From UBA2033 sp035345875 (lineage in GTDB: Bacteria; Spirochaetota; Leptospiria; Leptospirales; Leptospiraceae), in the NCBI GenBank assembly GCA_035345875.1, contig DAORDH010000009.1, positions 62,001 through 126,000 of the forward strand: DNA of 64,000 nt, written 5' to 3'. The first letter of the stretch is position 1. Every line of letters starts with the position of its first letter. Under the pieces are notes generated by a model. The model saw nothing but the letters and a program-made list of their open reading frames with translations, ran no database searches and was not told the DNA's origin. Positions 35,039 through 43,881 of this stretch are shown piece by piece. Position numbers and translations under genes: made by a program.

Positions 35039-37168
35039 ATGAAATCATTTATTGTAATTCTATTTTCTATTCTGTTTTTACATTGTGAGATAAGTAAAAA
35101 TCCACTCGCGCCGAATGGACCTTTTGGGCTTTTTACTTTCTATTATAATCTCTCCAAAATAGGAGCTTGGAGTTATTCTGAACCAAATCCTCTTTATTCG
35201 AAAGATCTTCCCATTGATGCGAATGTTCCCAAAACATCTCCTCTTGCTATCGTGAAAAGTTATTCAATGAAAACGAATCTGCCAAATGGTCTTAGCTTAA
35301 ATACAACCAATGGTTACATTACAGGAACTCCTTTAGAATTGGGAAGTTCTGAGGTAGAAATTTTTGCCAATAATGATTTCTTTAAAGAACAGTATCCGAC
35401 TAAACTAAAAATTATAATTACAGGTTTTTCCTATTCTCCCACTAATTCGTGTGTTTTTGGCAGTGAAGTCAATATAACACCCACATTCAGTGAAAATTTT
35501 AATGTGAACGATTATCAATTTTCTATTTCACCAAATCTTCCCATAGGGGTTACTATCAATACTAGCACAGGTGTTATTTCTGGAAGATGTTTAGAAAAGA
35601 GAAATTCTTCCTATGTAGTTACTGCAACCAATCAATTGAATACAAAATTCATCGCTAATTTTCAACTGAACGTTGTAGCTTGGGAAAATGAAGCCTATCT
35701 AAAGGCTCCTAACGCTGATGGTGTTCCAGGCAATGGGGATGAATTTGGAACTTCCGTTGCCATTAGTGGAGATACAATTGTGGTCGGTGCTGTAAAAGAA
35801 GATTCCCTGCAAACTACAATCACAAATGGAACTTTAGTTCAAGGCTCCGATGTAAGTGCAACTGATACTGGTGCAGCGTATGTATTTCGCAAAGTAGGAG
35901 ATGTTTGGATTAACGAAGCCTATCTAAAAGCTCCAAACCCTGACATAAGTGATAATTTTGGAAACTCAGTTTCTATTTCAGGTGACACAATTGTTGTAGG
36001 AGCATCTAAAGAGGATTCAAGTGAAACTACAATCGTGAATGGAACGACTGCTAGTGCTGACAATTCAGAAGGAGATTCAGGTGCGGCTTATGTGTTTCGG
36101 CGAACAGGAAACACTTGGATAAATGAAGCTTACTTAAAAGGACCTAGTACCGATGTAAATGATGGCTTTGGTGGATCAGTTTCGATTTCAGGAGATACAA
36201 TAGTAATCAGTGCTCCGGGAGATGATAACAGCCCTTCAGGAGTGGTCAATGGAACTTATACATCTAATAGTGGTGGTGTTCAGGATTCTGGTGGAGCCTA
36301 TGTGTTTCGGAGAACGGGAACTACATGGATAAATGAAGCCTACCTTAAAGCTCCTAATCGATTTAATGATGATGTTTTTGGATTTTCCGCTGCTATTGAT
36401 TTAAATACAATTGTGGTTGGAGCTTTATGGGAGGATTCAAATCAAACAACCATTACAAATGGAACAACTGCAAGTGCTGATAACTCTGCTATGAATTCGG
36501 GGGCAGTTTATGTATATAAAAGGAATGGAACTACTTGGGTAACTGAAGCTTATCTCAAAGCTCCCAATACAGAGGCAAATGATGAATTTGGTCGTTCCGT
36601 AGCTATTTCAGGAGATACAATTATAGTAGGAGCTACTAAAGAAGATTCACTCCAAACCACGATTACAAATGGAACTTTGGATCAAGCCTCTGATGGGGGG
36701 GCTATTGATTCTGGTGCAGTTTATGTATTTAAAAGAAATGGAACCACTTGGACTAACGAAGCTTACTTAAAAGCACCCAACGCAGAGGGAGGGGATATCT
36801 TTGGAACTTCCGTTTCTATTTATGGAGATACATTAGTTGTTGGGGCAATTAGTGAAGATTCTAATCAAACTACGATTACGAATGGAACTTTGACTTCATC
36901 GAATAATTCAGCTTCCGCTTCTGGTGCAGTCTACATTTTTAAAAGAACAGGAACCACTTGGATAAATGAAGCCTACCTCAAAACACCGAATATGGATGCG
37001 GGTGATACATTTGGTAAAAGTGTTTCTATTTCGGAGGAAATATGTGTAGTGGGTGCAAACAATGAAGATTCAAATCAATCGACAATTACCAATGGACTTG
37101 CTACGGGGGGAAATAATCCAAATACAAATGCAAGCCAAGGTGCTGCTTATGTATTCCGAAGGAAATAA
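35039..37168 (+). CDS. Array lipoprotein 2: type B N-terminus plus seven FG-GAP repeats
   Basis: Second array member (709 residues). The signal region is almost identical to that of member 1 (lipobox LFLHC), but from about residue 40 it has a different, type B N-terminal region: GAWSYSEPNPLYSKDLP, LPNGLSLNTTNGYITG and LPIGVTINTSTGVISG, again two putative Ig modules. This region is shared only with member 6. Seven propeller units follow. Blade 3 lacks the usual EDSNQTTITNG motif (it has DDNSPSGVVNG), the most diverged blade in the array. The end of the gene and its following spacer are nearly identical to those of member 4. Confidence 0.85.
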   Translation: MKSFIVILFSILFLHCEISKNPLAPNGPFGLFTFYYNLSKIGAWSYSEPNPLYSKDLPIDANVPKTSPLAIVKSYSMKTNLPNGLSLNTTNGYITGTPLELGSSEVEIFANNDFFKEQYPTKLKIIITGFSYSPTNSCVFGSEVNITPTFSENFNVNDYQFSISPNLPIGVTINTSTGVISGRCLEKRNSSYVVTATNQLNTKFIANFQLNVVAWENEAYLKAPNADGVPGNGDEFGTSVAISGDTIVVGAVKEDSLQTTITNGTLVQGSDVSATDTGAAYVFRKVGDVWINEAYLKAPNPDISDNFGNSVSISGDTIVVGASKEDSSETTIVNGTTASADNSEGDSGAAYVFRRTGNTWINEAYLKGPSTDVNDGFGGSVSISGDTIVISAPGDDNSPSGVVNGTYTSNSGGVQDSGGAYVFRRTGTTWINEAYLKAPNRFNDDVFGFSAAIDLNTIVVGALWEDSNQTTITNGTTASADNSAMNSGAVYVYKRNGTTWVTEAYLKAPNTEANDEFGRSVAISGDTIIVGATKEDSLQTTITNGTLDQASDGGAIDSGAVYVFKRNGTTWTNEAYLKAPNAEGGDIFGTSVSIYGDTLVVGAISEDSNQTTITNGTLTSSNNSASASGAVYIFKRTGTTWINEAYLKTPNMDAGDTFGKSVSISEEICVVGANNEDSNQSTITNGLATGGNNPNTNASQGAAYVFRRK

Positions 37169-37263
37169 TTTTAGAACTGGACACCTAATATAGTCTAAAT
37201 TAAAACTAGAGAATAAAGGATACTTTCCTAGTTATTCCTTTTCAATCCCTTTTTTATAGCGTC
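37169..37263 (+). promoter_or_regulatory. Conserved array spacer before member 3
   Basis: Spacer almost identical to 41554-41645. It contains GACACCTAATATAGTCTAA, an inverted repeat AACTAG/CTAGTT (37204-37209, 37228-37233) around GGATACTTTCC, and a pyrimidine-rich stretch before the start. The conservation may reflect regulation or recent duplication. Confidence 0.45.
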
Positions 37264-39405
37264 ATGAAATCATTTATTGTAATACTGTTTTCTATTCTAT
37301 TTTTACAATGTGAGATAAGTAAAAATCCACTTGCGCCGAATGGACCTTTTGGAATTTTTATGTTATACTATAATCTCTCTAATATCAAAGCTTGGAAATA
37401 CACTGACACGGATCTGGTTCATTATAATTTAAATGATCCGATATTACCAAACTCTCCAGTCATTCCTTCGTCTGCAGTCTTAAATACGTTTACCATTTCA
37501 GAACCACTTCCATCTGGTCTAAATTTTAATACATCCAATGGAATCATTTCAGGAACTCCGCTAACGAGTTTCGAAGAAAAAGAATTTAGGTTCACAGCCA
37601 ATCTAAAACCGTTACCCGATAGAGCTGAAAATACAAGTAGCTTGAAGATGAATATAGATTACTTTGCTATGAGCAGTGGATTGAATAATCCGTTCTCTGC
37701 TGAGTTTCCTTTTCCGGATGATTTCACCTATTCTAATTATTCCATAGAGCCAAATTTACCGACTGGATTTTTTTTTGATTCGAAAACAGGAATTATATCT
37801 GGTCCCGTCCAAACTGAAACTAAAAATTTTGGAATCTACAAAGTAAAAGCAACTCGAAAAGATGGAGTGAACGTAGTTGGTTCTGCTTCTTTAAAAGTCA
37901 CCGAATGGGTTTTGGAGGCGTATCTAAAGGCGCCGAATGCAGAAGCTACTGATTTGTTTGGAGGAGGGGGTGGTGTATCCATTGACAGAGATACTATTGT
38001 TGTTGGTGCAGGTGGTGACGATTCACTACAAACCACAATTACAAATGGAACTTTAGTTCAAGCATCCGATCAAGTTAGTGCTATTAATTCAGGTGCTGCT
38101 TATGTTTTTCGTAGAACAGGAAACACTTGGGTAAATGAAGCTTATTTAAAAGCTCCCAATGCAGAAGGGGCAGATAATTTTGCATTTATTGCGATTTCTG
38201 GAAATACAATTGTAGTAGGAGCTAATGGAGAAGGTTCAAACCAAACTACAATTACAAATGGCACTCTTACTAGTTCAAACAATCTAGCTGTCAATTCGGG
38301 ATCTGTTTATGTATTTCGAAGAATAGAGGGCATTTGGGTGAATGAAGCTTACTTAAAAGCTCCCAATACAAATACAAATTATCAATTTGGTCAGTCAGTT
38401 TCTATTTCGGGTGATACAATTGTGGTAGGGTCAAGAATGGAAGCAAGCAACCAAACTACAATCACAAATGGAACTACAGCTAGTCCTGATAATTCGGCTT
38501 CTCAGGCTGGTGCTGCTTACGTGTTTCGAAGAACGGGAGTCACTTGGGTGAATGAGGCTTATTTAAAAGCTCCAAATGCTGGAGCGGGTGATAATTTTGC
38601 TCTTCCAGTAGCAATTTCTGGAGATACAATTGTAGCCGGAGCTAGGCTAGAAGATTCTAACCAAACCACAATTACAAATGGTGCAACAGCCAGTGCTAAT
38701 AACACAGCTGGAGATTCAGGTGCTGCTTATGTGTTTCGTAGAACAGGAACCTTATGGTCAAATGAGGCTTACTTGAAAGCGCCCAATTCAGAAACAAATG
38801 ATAGATTTGGTCAGTCCGTTGCTATTTCTGGAAATACAATAGTGATTACTGCTCCTAATGAAGATTCTCTGCAAACTACTATTACAAATGGAACGATAGT
38901 GCAAGCATCCGATCAGGCAAGCAATACTTCTGTAGGAGCAGTGCATGTCTTTAGAAGAACTGGAACCACTTGGACAAATGAAGCCTACCTTAAAGCACCA
39001 AATGCTGAGACTGGTGATGGATTTGGTAATTCTGTCGCCATACATAAAAATACAATTGTAGTTGGTGCTCCAGATGAAGATTCACTGCAAACTACAATCA
39101 CAAATGGAACTTTGGTACAATCTTCGGATACAGCTAGTGATTTAAGAGTCGGTGCTGTCTATGTTTTTAAAAGAACTGGTAACACATGGATAAATGAGGC
39201 TTATTTAAAAGCACCTAATGCAGAAGGTGGCGCATTGGGAACAGGTGATAATTTCGGAGGAAGAGTTTCTATTTCAGGTGATACAATTGTAGTTGGAGCT
39301 AATTCAGAGGATTCTAATCAAACAACGATAACCAATGGTTCTACTGTTATAGACAATAATAGTGCTACTGAATCCGGTGCTGTTTATGTGTTTAGGCGGA
39401 AATGA
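37264..39405 (+). CDS. Array lipoprotein 3: type A N-terminus plus seven FG-GAP repeats
   Basis: Third array member (713 residues), signal LFLQC and type A Ig-like region close to members 1, 4 and 5. Seven propeller units follow. The first has an unusual Gly-rich insertion (LFGGGGGVSI) and the second lacks the usual FG (DNFAFIAI). Blade 3 shares the core VVGSRMEASNQ with blade 3 of member 1. The last blade has an insertion (GGALGTGDNFG) that also occurs in member 4. The stop is followed after only 3 bp by the start of member 4, so these two are translationally close and there is no separate spacer. Confidence 0.85.
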   Translation: MKSFIVILFSILFLQCEISKNPLAPNGPFGIFMLYYNLSNIKAWKYTDTDLVHYNLNDPILPNSPVIPSSAVLNTFTISEPLPSGLNFNTSNGIISGTPLTSFEEKEFRFTANLKPLPDRAENTSSLKMNIDYFAMSSGLNNPFSAEFPFPDDFTYSNYSIEPNLPTGFFFDSKTGIISGPVQTETKNFGIYKVKATRKDGVNVVGSASLKVTEWVLEAYLKAPNAEATDLFGGGGGVSIDRDTIVVGAGGDDSLQTTITNGTLVQASDQVSAINSGAAYVFRRTGNTWVNEAYLKAPNAEGADNFAFIAISGNTIVVGANGEGSNQTTITNGTLTSSNNLAVNSGSVYVFRRIEGIWVNEAYLKAPNTNTNYQFGQSVSISGDTIVVGSRMEASNQTTITNGTTASPDNSASQAGAAYVFRRTGVTWVNEAYLKAPNAGAGDNFALPVAISGDTIVAGARLEDSNQTTITNGATASANNTAGDSGAAYVFRRTGTLWSNEAYLKAPNSETNDRFGQSVAISGNTIVITAPNEDSLQTTITNGTIVQASDQASNTSVGAVHVFRRTGTTWTNEAYLKAPNAETGDGFGNSVAIHKNTIVVGAPDEDSLQTTITNGTLVQSSDTASDLRVGAVYVFKRTGNTWINEAYLKAPNAEGGALGTGDNFGGRVSISGDTIVVGANSEDSNQTTITNGSTVIDNNSATESGAVYVFRRK

Positions 39406-39408
39406 TTT

Positions 39409-41553
39409 ATGATGAAAACGTTAGTCGCCATTTTGATTGTAGTATTTTTATTTCAGTGTGAAATCAAAAAAAATCCACTATCACCCAATGGACCTTTTGG
39501 AGTTTTTACTTTTTATTATAATCTCTCCAATATCAAAGCTTGGAAATACACAGACACGGATCTGGTTCATTATAATTTAAATGATCCGATATTACCAAAC
39601 TCTCCAGTCATTCCTTCGTCTGCAGTCTTAAATACATTTACCATTTCAGAACCACTTCCATCTGGTCTAAATTTTAATTCATCCAATGGAATCATTTCAG
39701 GAACTCCAACAACTAGTCTTGATGAAAAAGAATTTAGGTTTACTGCTAATTTAAAACCGTTACCCGATAGACCTGATAATACAAGCAGTCTGAAACTCAA
39801 TGTAGATTATTTTGCTATGACCAGTGCATTGAATAATCCTTTCTCTGCTGAGTTTCCATTTCCAGATGATTTCACCTATTCTAATTATTCAATAGAGCCA
39901 AGTTTACCGACTGGATTTTCTTTTGATTCAAAGACTGGAATCATCTCTGGACCAGTTCAAACAGAAACTAAAAATTTTGGAACCTACAAAGTGAGAGCAA
40001 CTCGAAATGATGGAGTGAATGTAGTTGGTTCAGCTTCTTTAAAAGTCACCGAATGGGTTTTGGAAGCTTATCTGAAAGCGCCGAATGCGGAAGGTGTGAA
40101 TCCAGATGGGGATAGCTTTGGAATTGTTTCAATAAATAAGGATACCATTGTTATTGGTGCAGCTTTTGAAGATTCACTACAAACCACGATTACCAATGGA
40201 ACTTTGGTTCAGGCCTCAGATGTAGGTGCAACAAATTCTGGTGCGGCGTATGTATTTCGCAGAACGGGAACCACTTGGGTAAATGAAGCTTACTTAAAAG
40301 CACCTAACTCAGAGGGAGGAGATCAGTTTAATAATGTTAGAATATCAGGAGATATAATTGTAGTGGGAGCTAGTTTTGAAGATTCAAACCAAACAACGAT
40401 TACTAATGGAACATTAACTGTAAATGGAACTGGTGCTTCAAATTCAGGTGCTGCCTATATATTTCGTAGAACAAGGAACACTTGGGCGAATGAAGCTTAT
40501 TTGAAAGCACCAAATGCTGGAGCAGGTGATGAATTTGGTCAGTCAGTTTCCATTGATGGTGATACAATTGTAGTCGGAGCAAGAAATGAGTCAAGTAATC
40601 AAACCACAATCACCAATGGAACTACGGCTAGTTCCGATAATTCGGCACCTCAGGCCGGTGCTGCTTATGTTTTTCGAAGAACAGGAAACACATGGGTTAA
40701 TGAAGCCTACTTAAAAGCACCCAATGCGGGAGCAGGAGATGATTTTGGTTTTCCCGTTGCTATTTCGGGAGATACAGTTGTAGTCGGAGCAAGACTAGAA
40801 GATTCAAACCAAACTACAATTACCAATGGAACAACCGCAAGTCCTGATAACTCAGCTGCTGATTCAGGAGCAGCTTATGTTTTCCGCCGAACAGGAACTA
40901 CTTGGGCAAATGAAGCTTATTTAAAAGCACCTAATGCTGAAGCAGGAGATCGATTTGGTCATTCAGTTTCCATTTCGGGTAATACAATCGTAGTTGGTGC
41001 CTTATTTGAAGATTCCAACCAAACTATTATTACAAATGGAGTGGCTCCAATTGGAGTAAATGGCGCAACGGACTCTGGTGCAGCATATGTGTTTCGCAGA
41101 ACGGGAACCACTTGGGTAAATGAAGCCTACTTAAAAGCTCCCAATGCGGAAGCTAACGATCAATTTGGATGGTCTGTTTCCATTTCGGGTAATACAATTC
41201 TAGTTGGTGCACCAGCTGAAGATTCACAACAAACTACAATCACAAATGGAACTTTGGTGCAAGCCTCGGATACATCTAGTGATTTAAGAGTCGGTGCTGT
41301 CTATGTATTTAAGAGAACGGGGAATACATGGGTAAATGAAGCTTATTTAAAAGCACCCAATGCAGAAGGTGGCGCAGGTGGAACTGGTGATAATTTTGGT
41401 TTTCAATTTACAATTTCAATTTCAGAAGATACCATTGTGGTTGGAGCAAGAGACGAAGATTCTAACCAAACCACAATCACAAACGGTTCGGTTGTGATTG
41501 ACAATAATGGCGCTTGGGGTTCGGGTGCTGCTTATGTATTCCGAAGGAAATAA
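39409..41553 (+). CDS. Array lipoprotein 4: type A N-terminus plus seven FG-GAP repeats
   Basis: Fourth array member (714 residues). Its signal differs from the other type A members (MMKTLVAILIVVFLFQC, then EIKKNPLSPNGPFG), whereas the following Ig-like region is nearly the same as theirs. ATG codons occur at 39409 and 39412. Seven propeller units follow. Blade 3 matches blade 4 of member 1 (ARNESSNQ), blade 7 and the C-terminus match member 5 (ARDEDSNQ, NNGAWGSGAAYVF). With only 3 bp after member 3 it must depend on upstream transcription or a promoter inside member 3. Confidence 0.85.
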   Translation: MMKTLVAILIVVFLFQCEIKKNPLSPNGPFGVFTFYYNLSNIKAWKYTDTDLVHYNLNDPILPNSPVIPSSAVLNTFTISEPLPSGLNFNSSNGIISGTPTTSLDEKEFRFTANLKPLPDRPDNTSSLKLNVDYFAMTSALNNPFSAEFPFPDDFTYSNYSIEPSLPTGFSFDSKTGIISGPVQTETKNFGTYKVRATRNDGVNVVGSASLKVTEWVLEAYLKAPNAEGVNPDGDSFGIVSINKDTIVIGAAFEDSLQTTITNGTLVQASDVGATNSGAAYVFRRTGTTWVNEAYLKAPNSEGGDQFNNVRISGDIIVVGASFEDSNQTTITNGTLTVNGTGASNSGAAYIFRRTRNTWANEAYLKAPNAGAGDEFGQSVSIDGDTIVVGARNESSNQTTITNGTTASSDNSAPQAGAAYVFRRTGNTWVNEAYLKAPNAGAGDDFGFPVAISGDTVVVGARLEDSNQTTITNGTTASPDNSAADSGAAYVFRRTGTTWANEAYLKAPNAEAGDRFGHSVSISGNTIVVGALFEDSNQTIITNGVAPIGVNGATDSGAAYVFRRTGTTWVNEAYLKAPNAEANDQFGWSVSISGNTILVGAPAEDSQQTTITNGTLVQASDTSSDLRVGAVYVFKRTGNTWVNEAYLKAPNAEGGAGGTGDNFGFQFTISISEDTIVVGARDEDSNQTTITNGSVVIDNNGAWGSGAAYVFRRK

Positions 41554-41645
41554 TTTTAGAACTGGACACCTAATATAGTCTAATTTAAAACTAGAGAATA
41601 AAGGATACTTTCCTAGTTATTCCTTTTTAATCCCTTTTTTACAGC
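41554..41645 (+). promoter_or_regulatory. Conserved array spacer before member 5
   Basis: Nearly identical to 37169-37263, including the AACTAG/CTAGTT inverted repeat (41589-41594, 41613-41618). See that entry. Confidence 0.45.
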
Positions 41646-43790
41646 ATGAAATCATTTATTGTAATTCTATTTTCTATTCTATTTTTACAATGTGAGATAA
41701 GTAAAAATCCACTCGCACCCAATGGACCATTTGGGATTTTTACGTTATACTATAATCTCTCTAATATCAAAGCTTGGAAATACACAGACACGGATCTGGT
41801 TCATTATAATTTAAATGATCCGATATTACCAAACTCTCCAGTCATTCCTTCGTCTGCAGTCTTAAATACATTTACCATTTCAGAACCACTTCCATCTGGT
41901 CTAAATTTTAATTCATCCAATGGAATCATTTCGGGGACTCCGGTAACGAGTCTCGAAGAAAAAGAATTTAGGTTTACTGCTAATTTAAAACCGTTACCCG
42001 ATAGACCTGAAAATACAAGCAGTCTGAAACTCAATGTAGATTATTTCCCAATGACAAGTGGAGTGAATAATCCTCTCTCTGCTGAGTTTCCCTTTCCGGA
42101 TGATTTCACCTATTCTAATTATTCTATAGAGCCAAGTTTACCGACTGGATTTTCTTTTGATTCTAAAACTGGAATCATCTCCGGACCCGTTCAAACTGAA
42201 ACTAAAAATTTTGGAACCTACAAAGTCAAAGCAACTCGAAATGATGGAGTGAATGTAGTTGGCTCTGCTTCCTTAAAAGTCACCGAATGGGTTTTGGAAG
42301 CTTACCTGAAAGCGCCGAATGCGGAAGGTGTGAATCCAGATGGGGATTTTTTTGGAGATGTTTCCATAGATAAGGATACAATCGTGGTTAGTTCTAGAGG
42401 TGAAGATTCGCTACAAACCACGATTACCAATGGAACTTTGGTTCAAACCTCAGATGTTGGCGCAACGAATTCTGGTGCTGCCTATGTGTTTCGTAGAACT
42501 GGCTCATCTTGGGCGAATGAAGCTTACCTCAAAGCACCGAATGCCGAATTGGGAGATAATTTTAGAGCTATTGCGATTTCAGGAGATACAATTGTAGCGG
42601 GTGCAACTGGTGAAGATTCTCTCCAAGCAACGATTACAAATGGAACTTTGGTTCAAGTCGCAGACCAAGCAAGTAATACAAGTGTAGGTGCGGCTTATGT
42701 GTTTCGCAGAACGGGGAGCACTTGGGCGTTTGAAGCATATCTGAAAGCGCCTAACGCTGAGGGTGTGGCACCAAATGGCGATAATTTTGGAGACTCAGTT
42801 TCCATTTCAGGAGATACAATTGTAGTTGGTGCAAGCTTAGAAGACTCCCTCCAAACAACGATTACTAACGGAACTTTGGTGCAAGCCTCAGATGTTAGTG
42901 GGACTAATTCTGGAGCAGCCTATGTATTTCGCAGAACGGGAACTACTTGGGTAAATGAAGCATATCTGAAAGCACCAAATGCAGGAGGAGGCGATAATTT
43001 TGGAGGATTGTTTAACATTTCCATTTCGGGTGATACAATAGTAATCGGAGCAAGATTAGAAGATTCAAACCAAACTACAATTACGAATGGTTCCGATGTT
43101 ATAGATAACAATAGTGCCTCAAATTCTGGTGCAGCGTATGTGTTTCGTAGAACGGGAAGCACTTGGGCAAATGAGGCCTATCTAAAAGCCCCCAATGCGG
43201 AAACACTTGATCAATTTGGAAGATCAGTTTCCATTTTTAAAAATACAATCGCTATTGGTTCGATTTTGGAAGATTCACTCCAAACAACGATTACTAATGG
43301 GACTTTGGTGCAAACCTCAGATGTTGGTGCTACTGATTCAGGGGCAGCCTATGTGTTTCGTAGAACGGGGACGACTTGGACAAATGAAGCATACTTAAAG
43401 GCTCCAAATACGATAGGTGATAATCAATTTGGCTGGGTTGGTATTTTTGCTAATACAATTGTAGTTGGTGCAACAGGGGAAGATTCCAACCAAACAACAA
43501 TTACAAATGGAACTTTAAGTATAAATGGAACTGGAGCATCGGTTTCAGGTGCAGCCTATGTATTTAAAAGAACTGGTAATATTTGGGTAAATGAAGCATA
43601 TCTCAAAGCGCCTAACGCTGGCACTTCTGACAGATTTGGTGAAGGTGGAATTTCAATTTCAGAAGATACAATTGTGGTTGGAGCAAGAGACGAAGATTCT
43701 AACCAAACCACAATCACAAACGGTTCGGTTGTGATTGACAATAATGGCGCTTGGGGTTCGGGTGCTGCTTATGTGTTCCGAAGGAAATAA
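41646..43790 (+). CDS. Array lipoprotein 5: type A N-terminus plus seven FG-GAP repeats
   Basis: Fifth array member (714 residues) with signal LFLQC and type A Ig-like pair (LPSGLNFNSSNGIISG, LPTGFSFDSKTGIISG). Seven propeller units follow. Blades 1 and 3 carry the longer loop type (GVNPDGD, GVAPNGD), blade 4 has an extra GGLFN loop, and blade 6 is short and diverged (NTIGDNQFGWVGIF). The C-terminal blade is shared with member 4 almost base for base, whereas the following spacer is different, marking a recombination boundary near 43790. Confidence 0.85.
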   Translation: MKSFIVILFSILFLQCEISKNPLAPNGPFGIFTLYYNLSNIKAWKYTDTDLVHYNLNDPILPNSPVIPSSAVLNTFTISEPLPSGLNFNSSNGIISGTPVTSLEEKEFRFTANLKPLPDRPENTSSLKLNVDYFPMTSGVNNPLSAEFPFPDDFTYSNYSIEPSLPTGFSFDSKTGIISGPVQTETKNFGTYKVKATRNDGVNVVGSASLKVTEWVLEAYLKAPNAEGVNPDGDFFGDVSIDKDTIVVSSRGEDSLQTTITNGTLVQTSDVGATNSGAAYVFRRTGSSWANEAYLKAPNAELGDNFRAIAISGDTIVAGATGEDSLQATITNGTLVQVADQASNTSVGAAYVFRRTGSTWAFEAYLKAPNAEGVAPNGDNFGDSVSISGDTIVVGASLEDSLQTTITNGTLVQASDVSGTNSGAAYVFRRTGTTWVNEAYLKAPNAGGGDNFGGLFNISISGDTIVIGARLEDSNQTTITNGSDVIDNNSASNSGAAYVFRRTGSTWANEAYLKAPNAETLDQFGRSVSIFKNTIAIGSILEDSLQTTITNGTLVQTSDVGATDSGAAYVFRRTGTTWTNEAYLKAPNTIGDNQFGWVGIFANTIVVGATGEDSNQTTITNGTLSINGTGASVSGAAYVFKRTGNIWVNEAYLKAPNAGTSDRFGEGGISISEDTIVVGARDEDSNQTTITNGSVVIDNNGAWGSGAAYVFRRK

Positions 43791-43881
43791 ATTTACAACT
43801 AGTTACCTATCCTGGTCTAACTAAAACCTAAAACAAAAAATACTTTACAAGATATTTATTTTAAATACTGCTTGTAACCTT

